Part shown: positions 17,219 through 24,587 of the stretch, one piece after another | How positions within the stretch are numbered: the first letter of the stretch is position 1 | How the letters are laid out: every line of letters begins with the position of its first letter | Source: UBA8752 sp036159995 | GTDB lineage: Bacteria; Bacteroidota; Bacteroidia; Flavobacteriales_D; Sanyastnellaceae | Assembly (NCBI GenBank): GCA_036159995.1 | Contig: JAYYEI010000060.1 | Span: forward strand, 1-64,000 | Direction of reading: 5' to 3' | DNA: 64,000 bases | Made by a program: the position numbers and the translations under genes | The notes under the pieces: generated by a model | The model's input: only the letters and a program-made list of their open reading frames with translations | Told to the model about the DNA's origin: nothing | Database searches by the model: none

Positions 17219-18096
17219 ACCGCTTGACTTCCCTTCTGCTGTTCCTCTGCGCCGGCCTTCCCCTCGGTCTCCTCGGCCAGGCGGCCTATGTCCTTCCCTC
17301 GCCCACCGCGGCCGAAGCCGAGTGCACCCTGTACATCGACCTGACCCAATGTCAGGATCAGCGCCTGAGCGACATGCTCGACGCCTACCCTGACGAGGAC
17401 GTTTACCTGTGGATCTGGAACCCGTCCGCCCCCGTGGCGGGAAACGGGGACTGGGGCGACAGCGACGACCACCAAGTCATGACCAAGGTGAGCGAGAAGC
17501 TGTACAGCTACACGTTTGTTCCGACCGAGTACTTCGGCGTAGACGGTCCGACCTTTTTCTCCCGCGGCATTTCCTGCCTGGCCAAACTCGACAACGGCTA
17601 CTCCTACCAAGAGGAGTTCGGTGGCGAAGCCAAGACGGAGGACCTCTCCGTGGGCATCGTGCCCCAACTCTGCAACGGACGCATGTGCATCTTCCCTGAA
17701 ATCCGGGAAGGCGACGACTTCGTGACGTTCACCTATGACAACAATCAGGAGACCAACCCGGACCTGCAGAACCTCTCCGAGGTCTACCTGCACCTGACGG
17801 CCCGGACCGATGCCTTCACCCTTTACACCTATGGTGACGACGGCGTGGCTTCTACCCCGTTTGATGCCGGCACCATTCCGGAACTGCGGATGAACCCCGT
17901 CGAAGGCGAGCCGGGCATGTTCACCTTCACCTTCGTGCCCGAGGACTTCTTCCTCGGAACGTCGAGCAACATCGACCAGACCCCCTACACCGGGGAACCG
18001 CTGGAGAATGGCGTCCGGTGGTACATCACCAAGCCCGGATACACCTTCGTGGGCCCACCGCCGGCCAACAGCCTCGGCATCCTCATTTGCGAGTGA
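17215..18096 (+). CDS. Secreted two-repeat protein in SusE/SusF position, function unknown
   Basis: The 293-residue protein has a signal peptide ending near GLLGQA and no lipobox. It looks internally duplicated: VYLWIWNP with LYSYTFVPTEYFGVDG in the first half is echoed by VYLHLTAR with MFTFTFVPEDFFLGTS in the second. Such paired beta-sandwich segments with exposed aromatics recall SusE/SusF starch-binding modules, although I cannot show homology. A Cys pair at CTLYIDLTQCQ and a final LGILICE suggest disulfides. It is coupled to the preceding gene by an ATGA overlap and followed by a terminator-like hairpin, so it probably ends the first transcription unit of the locus. Confidence 0.6.
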   Translation: MNRLTSLLLFLCAGLPLGLLGQAAYVLPSPTAAEAECTLYIDLTQCQDQRLSDMLDAYPDEDVYLWIWNPSAPVAGNGDWGDSDDHQVMTKVSEKLYSYTFVPTEYFGVDGPTFFSRGISCLAKLDNGYSYQEEFGGEAKTEDLSVGIVPQLCNGRMCIFPEIREGDDFVTFTYDNNQETNPDLQNLSEVYLHLTARTDAFTLYTYGDDGVASTPFDAGTIPELRMNPVEGEPGMFTFTFVPEDFFLGTSSNIDQTPYTGEPLENGVRWYITKPGYTFVGPPPANSLGILICE

Positions 18097-18129
18097 GACG
18101 CACCCCACCCTGACTGAAAAGAACTCGTG

Positions 18130-18158
18130 AAAGCGCCCGGTGGACAGCCAGGCGTTTT
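18130..18158 (+). terminator. Probable intrinsic terminator inside the glucan locus
   Basis: AAAGCGCCCGG (18130-18140) pairs with CCAGGCGTTTT (18148-18158) across a 7-base loop, with one mismatch and one G-U pair, ending in four T. It lies 33 bases after the two-repeat protein and 16 bases before the GH13 lipoprotein. It may separate or attenuate the two parts of the locus. Confidence 0.5.
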
Positions 18159-18174
18159 CCATCTTGAGCCCCCC

Positions 18175-20529
18175 ATGAGACTCCCGCTTTTCCTTCTGCT
18201 CTTCACCGCGGTCCTCGCCACCGGATGTGCCACAGAAGTCGGCTCCGGCCCCACGACCAACGCCGTGATTCCGGGCACCGCCATGACTGTGCGCCTCGCA
18301 CCGGACTCCACGTGGATCCCCTTGACCGATTTCTGCCCGGAATCCACCGGGCATCAGGTCTTTTGGATTCCGTCGTGGGGCAACGGGGTTGAATTGGCCA
18401 TTCAGGAGCGGGACGGAGGTCCCGGCGTCTGGATTCCAGGGCAGCCGAAGGACGGATTCGGTGCTTTGGAGATCCGCGGCGTTGAGCGCGGTGAGCATGT
18501 GCCCATCCTCGCGTCCACCCAACAGCGCATTACGTACACGATGCCCATGGACTACCAGGAGCATCAGGACGTCCGCATCATGGGCGCTTTCAACGGATGG
18601 TCCCGAACCAGCCACCCCTTGACCCGGAACCAGAATGGGACGTGGTCCATTGATCTGATTCTCGGGGCCGGGAAGCACGCGTACCAGCTCATCGTGGACA
18701 GCGAGGAAATGCCCGACCCGGTCAATCCAGACCGGGTAGACAATGGATTCGGCGGATTCAATTCCCTCATGACCGTCCGGGGACAAGAGGGACAAGTGGA
18801 ACTGGCGGCCATCGGATTCGGGGGCAACCAGGTGCACGACGTTCGGCTGACCGGCACCCCGGGAGCCCGGGTCTGGGCCTGGTGGGAAAATCAACTTTAC
18901 ACCTCCAGCCTGCTGGGTGAGAACGGTTCTGGTCTCGTGCGCATTCCTGCGGCAGCCTATGGGGCCGGACGGACGGACTTGCGCCTCTGGGCGACGGGCG
19001 ACGGGGCTCCCAGCGCAGAAGTTCGCATCCCCCTGATGAACGGCCTCCCGGTCATGGATCCCGTCCAGTTGGTTCGGGAGGACTGGGAATCCCAAATTCT
19101 TTACTTCATGATGGTCGACCGGTTCCGGAACGGAAATCCGGACAATGACCGCCCCGTGGACGACCCCGCCATCCACCCCCGGGCCAATGACCACGGAGGA
19201 GATCTGGCCGGCATTCATGACGCCCTGAAAGAGGGCTACTTCGAGGACCTCGGCGTGACGGCGCTCTGGGTGTCCCCCCTGACGCGCAATCCCGATGGAG
19301 CCTATGGATACTGGCAGGACCCCAGCACCGAGGTGACGAGCCGATTCAGCGGATACCACGGTTATTGGCCCATCTCCAACACCGAACTGGACCCGCGCTT
19401 CGGCACCCGGGAGGAATTCGACGGACTGGTGGACGCCGCCCATGAGGCGGACATGAACTTCATCCTCGACTACGTGGCCAACCACGTCCACGAAGAGCAC
19501 CCTCTCTACGCGGAACACCCTGATTGGGCGACCTCCCTGTACTTGCCTGACGGACGGGAAAACACCCAGTTGTGGGACGACGAGCGCCTCACCACCTGGT
19601 TCGACACCTTCATGCCGACCTTGGACCTCCGGATTCCCGAGGTCTACGAGGCCATGACGGACAGTGCCGCCTGGTGGGTGGCGAACTCCGGCATCGACGG
19701 GTTCCGTCATGATGCCACCAAGCACATCCCCCTGGTGTTCTGGCGGCGGCTCACCGAGAAGGTTAAGAAATTGACTGCGGATTCCGGTCGGCGCATCTTC
19801 CAGATTGGGGAAACCTATGGCAGTGCGGACCTAATCTCGAGCTACCTCGGCACAGGCATGCTCGATGCCCAGTTTGATTTCAATCTGTACGACAAGGCCA
19901 TCGTCGCCTTCGGCAAGGATGACGCCGGCGTGGAGGACCTCGTTCGGGTGGCCCAGGAAGGCCTGGATACTTATGGTGCCCATCACCTTATGGGCACGAT
20001 CACGGGCAACCAGGACCGGCCGCGGTTCGCTTCACTCGCCGAAGGCACCGTGCGGTGGGAAGAAGACCACAAGCTCGCCGGGTGGACGCGTCAAATTGAC
20101 CGGAATGGACTGCGGGGACACCACGCCATGCGGATGCTGACGGCGTTCAACCTGTCCATGCCTGGCGTGCCCTGCCTCTACCAGGGCGATGAGTACGCCG
20201 ATGTGGGCGGCAATGACCCGGACAACCGCCGGATGGTCCGCTTCAATGCACTCGACGCGGATGAAGCGGACACGCGGGACCATGTGGCCGAGTGGAACCG
20301 ATTGCGCCGCTCCCGCATGAGCCTGCTCTATGGCCAAACCACCATCGAAGCTCTGCCCACCGGGCTCCTGCGTATCGAACGCCAATACCTCGACGAGACC
20401 ACCACGGTCTACATCAACCCCACCCCGTCTCCGGTGGCGATCGACGTGATGTCGGAGGTCGTGGCCGGAGCGGTCCAAGACGGTGAACTGCCCGCCTACG
20501 GCTGCGCAGCCATAGCTGGCGCCTCCTGA
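18175..20529 (+). CDS. GH13 alpha-amylase family lipoprotein
   Basis: The start at ATG 18175 yields a lipoprotein signal (MRLPLFLLLFTAVLATGC, Cys18); an in-frame GTG at 18127 lies upstream, inside the hairpin region. An E-set/CBM48-like domain (VRIMGAFNGWSRTSHPL, about residues 130-215) precedes the GH13 barrel: region I DYVANH (Asp432), region II GFRHDATK (nucleophile Asp513), region III QIGETYG (acid Glu546) and region IV TGNQDRPRF (Asp614). In region IV the usual His before the Asp is Gln613. A C-terminal beta domain follows. As a probable surface or periplasmic lipoprotein it may play the SusG role, cutting bound glucan for SusCD. The 784-residue length fits multi-domain amylases. Confidence 0.87.
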   Translation: MRLPLFLLLFTAVLATGCATEVGSGPTTNAVIPGTAMTVRLAPDSTWIPLTDFCPESTGHQVFWIPSWGNGVELAIQERDGGPGVWIPGQPKDGFGALEIRGVERGEHVPILASTQQRITYTMPMDYQEHQDVRIMGAFNGWSRTSHPLTRNQNGTWSIDLILGAGKHAYQLIVDSEEMPDPVNPDRVDNGFGGFNSLMTVRGQEGQVELAAIGFGGNQVHDVRLTGTPGARVWAWWENQLYTSSLLGENGSGLVRIPAAAYGAGRTDLRLWATGDGAPSAEVRIPLMNGLPVMDPVQLVREDWESQILYFMMVDRFRNGNPDNDRPVDDPAIHPRANDHGGDLAGIHDALKEGYFEDLGVTALWVSPLTRNPDGAYGYWQDPSTEVTSRFSGYHGYWPISNTELDPRFGTREEFDGLVDAAHEADMNFILDYVANHVHEEHPLYAEHPDWATSLYLPDGRENTQLWDDERLTTWFDTFMPTLDLRIPEVYEAMTDSAAWWVANSGIDGFRHDATKHIPLVFWRRLTEKVKKLTADSGRRIFQIGETYGSADLISSYLGTGMLDAQFDFNLYDKAIVAFGKDDAGVEDLVRVAQEGLDTYGAHHLMGTITGNQDRPRFASLAEGTVRWEEDHKLAGWTRQIDRNGLRGHHAMRMLTAFNLSMPGVPCLYQGDEYADVGGNDPDNRRMVRFNALDADEADTRDHVAEWNRLRRSRMSLLYGQTTIEALPTGLLRIERQYLDETTTVYINPTPSPVAIDVMSEVVAGAVQDGELPAYGCAAIAGAS

Positions 20530-20566
20530 GGCAACCCTTTGTGCCGGTGCGGGTTATCCTTGCACT

Positions 20567-21934
20567 ATGAAACCATTGCACCTTCTTCCCCTCCTGCTCC
20601 TTGGATTCACCCTCCAGGCCCAGGACACCTTCACAGTCGGCAACACCACCCTCTACGCCACCGACCTCGTCGACGACAGTCAAATCCCCTGGGAAATCAC
20701 CTGGGGCGGTGACGACATGCTGTGGTGCAGCGAACGCAAAGGGCGCGTCATCCGCATCGATCCGTTGACCGGTGAGTACACCACCGTCCTCGACCTCAAC
20801 GTCACCTTCAACGGTTCGGGTGAGCCCGGTCTGCTCGGCATGGTGCTCCACCCGGATTTTCCCGAGGATCCCCGCGTGTGGGTCGTGTATTGCAATGGAC
20901 AATTCAACGTGTCCGAACACTTGAGCGTGTTTGAATGGAACGGCACCGAGCTCGTCAATGAGGAAGAACTGCTCACCCTGCCGGGCGCCCAGATCCACAA
21001 CGGAAGCCGGCTCCTCTGGCTTCCGGACAACACCCTCCTGATGACCACCGGAGATGCCGCCGAGCCGGACAACAGCCAGGACCTCGGCAGCCTCAACGGC
21101 AAGATTCTCCGTCTCAACCCGGACGGTACGATACCCGAGGACAACCCCTTTGGCGAAAGCTACGTCTACACTTGGGGCAACCGGAACGCCCAGGGCCTCT
21201 GCATCGGTCCGAACGGGCGTGTCTACGCTTCCGAGCATGGCCAGAATCAGGACGATGAGTTCAACCTCGTCGAGCCCGGACGCAACTACGGGTGGCCCGA
21301 TGTCCAGGGTGCGTGCAACGCCCCGTCTGAGCAGGCTTTCTGCGACGAATGGGACGTCATGGAGCCGCTCAAAGCATGGACCCCCTGCATCGCCCTCAAC
21401 GGGCTCGAATACTACACCCACGAGGCCATTCCCGAGTTCCAGGGCAAGATCATGATGGGCGTGATGAGCGGGTTCAACGACCCCCTCCCCGGCCGCGTCA
21501 TCGTGATGGAGATGTCAGAGGACGGGACCGCCGTGGTGGACGATGAGGCCTACTTCGGTTCGTTCGGTCAGCGCATCCGGGACATTGCCGTGAATCCCTA
21601 CACCGGGGCCTTCTACCTCGCCTTCAACGGCACATCCTACCCGGGGTCCCCGCCCAACATCATCAAGGAGTTCAGCACTTCGGACCCTGCCAGCGTGCCG
21701 AGCCCTGTGGTTGAGCCCGTCCTGATCCGCCCGATCCCCGCCCGGGGACAGGTGGACATCAGCGTCACCGATGGCGCCCTCGGCGGGCCGCTCGTCGTCC
21801 GTGATCTGGCGGGCCGCGTCGTGCACGAAGGCCAGGTGGAGACCCTGCGCTTCCAGATGGACATCGAAGGATGGGCGCCCGGTCGCTACACGATCTGGAC
21901 CGCCACGGGCGCGAGCCCGATGATGGTGCACTGA
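20567..21934 (+). CDS. Secreted glucose/sorbosone dehydrogenase-like beta-propeller protein with T9SS domain
   Basis: The 455-residue protein has a signal peptide (MKPLHLLPLLLLGFTLQAQ), a GSDH-type six-bladed propeller with IPWEITWG, GLLGMVLHPDF, QIHNGSRLLW, LNGKILRLNPDG and WGNRNAQGL, and a C-terminal T9SS sorting domain (PIPARGQVDISV through GRYTIWT). Family members such as soluble PQQ glucose dehydrogenase and Yli-type aldose dehydrogenases oxidise aldoses to lactones with PQQ and calcium. The H-NG motif and the Arg of GNRNAQG are present; which cofactor residues remain cannot be settled by eye. It follows the GH13 lipoprotein by 37 bases, so it could oxidise released glucose outside the cell, but it may be an independent gene. 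Confidence 0.78.
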   Translation: MKPLHLLPLLLLGFTLQAQDTFTVGNTTLYATDLVDDSQIPWEITWGGDDMLWCSERKGRVIRIDPLTGEYTTVLDLNVTFNGSGEPGLLGMVLHPDFPEDPRVWVVYCNGQFNVSEHLSVFEWNGTELVNEEELLTLPGAQIHNGSRLLWLPDNTLLMTTGDAAEPDNSQDLGSLNGKILRLNPDGTIPEDNPFGESYVYTWGNRNAQGLCIGPNGRVYASEHGQNQDDEFNLVEPGRNYGWPDVQGACNAPSEQAFCDEWDVMEPLKAWTPCIALNGLEYYTHEAIPEFQGKIMMGVMSGFNDPLPGRVIVMEMSEDGTAVVDDEAYFGSFGQRIRDIAVNPYTGAFYLAFNGTSYPGSPPNIIKEFSTSDPASVPSPVVEPVLIRPIPARGQVDISVTDGALGGPLVVRDLAGRVVHEGQVETLRFQMDIEGWAPGRYTIWTATGASPMMVH

Positions 21935-21937
21935 TTC

Positions 21938-23902
21938 TCAGTCCACGGACACCACGCGGAGAGAGGTCCGGCGATTCTGTCGTCGGGCCTCTTCCGTTTG
22001 GCCCTGGACCGCCGGGCGATCCTGTCCGTGGCCAACGGCGTCCAGTTGGACTGGATCCGCTCCAGAGGCGGTCAGAAACGACACAACCGATTGGGCGCGG
22101 GCAAGGGACAGGGCACGGTTGTCCGAGGCGGTCCCCACATCGTCGGTGTGGCCTCCCACTTCGAGGTGGACCTCGGGATTCCGAACGAGCCAACCCGCCA
22201 CCTGGCGGAGCTCGGGATGGGAGGACGGCTTGAGCTGGGCACTGCCGGATTCGAAGAAGACGTTGCGCAGCACCACCTCTGCTTCCGCATACAGCGGCTG
22301 CAGTTCCATGTCCAGGCGCGTGCGGCCCTCCAAGGTTCCGCCCTCAATCCTCTCGGAACGCAGAAGATGGCCCGGCGCCTCGGCCTGAACGACAAACGTG
22401 CGGTCGAGGGGGACCGGAACGTGATACGCGCCAGTGGCATCACATTGACCCGTGGCGAAGGCGGTCCCCGTCACGGCGTCGATAAGGGACACCCGCCCAA
22501 GCGGAATGGCCCTCCCATCGGTGGACAGGAGCTGGCCTTCCATCGAGCCGGTCGGGTCTGCCGCCGCCGCCGCCGGCAGCCGAAAGACATGGAGGTCCAA
22601 CTGCCCCTCGACTTCGCGGCTCAGATATCCCGTCCGCCCGTCGGAGGACACGACCAACCCGCTCTCGTCATCCGGCGTATTCAGCGGCCAGCCGAGGTTG
22701 CGGGGCTCGCCCCAGGTCCCGTCTTCCTGCAGGATGCAGACGAACAGATCCAACCCGCCCATGCCGGGATGGCCGTCCGAGGCGAAATAGAGGTGACGCC
22801 CATCCGGGTGAAGGAAAGGCCGCATTTCCTGACCCGGTGTGTTGATGGTTTCCGGCAGTCGGACGGCCCGCCCCCAGCGACCGGTTTCGTCCAGTTCCGC
22901 CACGAAGAGGTCGTGCTGCCGGTTGCCGGGTCGGCCGCGTCCTCGGGTGAAATGGATGGTTCGGCCATCGGGGCTCAGGCAGGGTTGGCTCTCCCACCCC
23001 GATGTATTGAGTCCTTCGAGGTTGACCGGGCGGCCCCAGCTGCCGTCGGCGGTCTTGCGGGCCGCATACAGATCGCAGCTGCCCTTGTGCGCGCCCTGTC
23101 CTGGGCGATCCGCTTCCCGGCACATCGTGAAGCAGAGGCTCGCCCCTTGTCCAGACAGGGACGCCGCGCCTTCGTTGTCGAGCGTATTTAGCCCGTAAAG
23201 CGGTTGCGGAATGGACCAACCTCCTGTCTCCTTGCGGGCAACAAACAAATCTTCTTGACCCTGCTGCCAGCGGGCATCGACCACTCTTCGGGTGAAGATC
23301 AGCCCGTCTCCGGCCAGCCAGAGGCCCGGGAAGTACTCGTCTTCCCTGGTGGACACAGGAGGCGGCAATCGATCCACGTTGCATTCCTGTGGATGAGCGA
23401 GGGCCTCACGCATGAAGGCTGCATCGGCCAACGTCTGCCGAATGCGGGTGGTGTCCGGTCCTTCCAGTACACCGGGGACAGCGCGCATGGCGTTCATGGC
23501 CTCCGTCATCCCCTCTGGGTCCAGCGCATGGCGCGCGGCTTCGGACCATCCGAAATGGTCGCGAATCCACCGAGCACCGTGGCGCTCGAGAACGTGGGCA
23601 TGGCGGTCCCGGGCTTCCTCGAATGCGCCCTGCTGGAGCCGGAGCGCGGCGAGCATCCGCTCGGCCTCGGCAAACTCCGGGTCAAGATCGAGCGCCTTCA
23701 TCAATTCAGATTCGAATTCCGCTTCGAGCGCAGTGCGGTCCGCTCCCGGGGCCAGCGACGCCTTGGCCGACTCCATCGCCTTCCGGTACGCCTTGGCGGC
23801 CTTTTTGCTCTCCGTGTGGAGCCCGACCGGTTGGGCCCACACCATGATGGAGGTCATGCCAAAGAGGAGCGTGAGCCCCCAGTACAGCGTGGTTAGTCTC
23901 AT
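21938..23902 (-). CDS. OmpA-family protein with PD40 propeller repeats
   Basis: From ATG 23902 the 654-residue protein has a signal peptide (ending near VWAQ), a helical TPR-like region (about 20-170), WD40-like PD40 repeats (PCLSPDGRTIHFT, PFLHPDGRHLYFASDG, LVVSSDGRTGYLS), a carboxypeptidase-regulatory-like fold (about 455-540) and a C-terminal OmpA peptidoglycan-binding domain. The last has VFFESGSAQLKP, GGHTDDVG and NRALSLARAQSV. This is the layout of Bacteroidota envelope proteins such as PorE, which links T9SS components to peptidoglycan, though many paralogues exist. The in-frame start 11 codons upstream lacks a clean signal. The gene is convergent with the dehydrogenase gene (3-base gap). 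Confidence 0.85.
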   Translation of the reverse strand: MRLTTLYWGLTLLFGMTSIMVWAQPVGLHTESKKAAKAYRKAMESAKASLAPGADRTALEAEFESELMKALDLDPEFAEAERMLAALRLQQGAFEEARDRHAHVLERHGARWIRDHFGWSEAARHALDPEGMTEAMNAMRAVPGVLEGPDTTRIRQTLADAAFMREALAHPQECNVDRLPPPVSTREDEYFPGLWLAGDGLIFTRRVVDARWQQGQEDLFVARKETGGWSIPQPLYGLNTLDNEGAASLSGQGASLCFTMCREADRPGQGAHKGSCDLYAARKTADGSWGRPVNLEGLNTSGWESQPCLSPDGRTIHFTRGRGRPGNRQHDLFVAELDETGRWGRAVRLPETINTPGQEMRPFLHPDGRHLYFASDGHPGMGGLDLFVCILQEDGTWGEPRNLGWPLNTPDDESGLVVSSDGRTGYLSREVEGQLDLHVFRLPAAAAADPTGSMEGQLLSTDGRAIPLGRVSLIDAVTGTAFATGQCDATGAYHVPVPLDRTFVVQAEAPGHLLRSERIEGGTLEGRTRLDMELQPLYAEAEVVLRNVFFESGSAQLKPSSHPELRQVAGWLVRNPEVHLEVGGHTDDVGTASDNRALSLARAQSVVSFLTASGADPVQLDAVGHGQDRPAVQGQTEEARRQNRRTSLRVVSVD

Positions 23903-23973
23903 CGGTCTGTCCATCTCTCCCATTCGAAACGCCAAGATGGGGCCAATCGCACATCCGTGGCCAACTTGCGCCC

Positions 23974-24465
23974 GTGCGGATTGGACTGCTCAGCGACACC
24001 CACGGACACATGGACGACCGCATCCTCCATCATCTGGAGGCATGCGACGAAATCTGGCATGCCGGTGACATCGGCAGTCTCGCCGTGACCGACGCCCTGG
24101 CGGACGTTGCCCCCCTCCTTGCCGTCCACGGCAACATTGACGACCAACTCATCCGGCGGGAATTCCCAGAGCACCATCACGTCCAGCGCGAAGGCCTCTC
24201 CATTTGGATGACCCACATCGGAGGGCGTCCGGGGCGCTATGCGAGTGGCATCCGCCGCGGACTCGATGAGCGCAGGCCCGGGCTCTTCGTCTGTGGTCAC
24301 AGTCATCTGCTGCTGGTCAAGAAGGATCCGAGCTGGGGCGGGCTCTACCTCAATCCTGGAGCCGCCGGAAAGCAAGGATTCCACCGCGTTCGGACCCTCT
24401 TACGCTTCGACATTGAGCAAGGACGAATCCTCCATCCGGAAGTCGTGGAACTCGGTGCACGCTGA
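23974..24465 (+). CDS. Metallophosphoesterase of the YfcE/MJ0936 family
   Basis: The 163-residue protein shows the calcineurin-like metal ligands in order: GLLSDTHGH, WHAGDIGS, VHGNIDD and CGHSHLLLV, then LNPGAAG. Length and spacing fit YfcE-type phosphodiesterases, which hydrolyse small phosphodiesters in vitro; the physiological substrate is unknown. The start is GTG 23974, because the DTHGH motif begins only eight residues in and no ATG is available upstream. It is divergent from the OmpA-family gene and lies upstream of rho on the same strand. Confidence 0.88.
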   Translation: MRIGLLSDTHGHMDDRILHHLEACDEIWHAGDIGSLAVTDALADVAPLLAVHGNIDDQLIRREFPEHHHVQREGLSIWMTHIGGRPGRYASGIRRGLDERRPGLFVCGHSHLLLVKKDPSWGGLYLNPGAAGKQGFHRVRTLLRFDIEQGRILHPEVVELGAR

Positions 24466-24503
24466 TGGACTGGACTCCGGAAAAGATGTCGTAAACTTGT
24501 CGC

Positions 24504-24516
24504 GCACCTCAGGTGC
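24504..24516. promoter_or_regulatory. Perfect 13-bp palindrome in the rho leader region
   Basis: GCACCT (24504-24509), a central C, and AGGTGC (24511-24516) form a perfect inverted repeat 71 bases before the rho start. TAAACTTG at 24492-24499 is one mismatch from TAnnTTTG. The repeat could be an operator or a small leader hairpin; function is unknown. Confidence 0.3.
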
Positions 24517-24587
24517 ATCGGACCTTTGACGGGTCCTTCCTCCGGGATACTGAATTGAAACTTCGCCCACTTCGGTGGGAACCCCAC

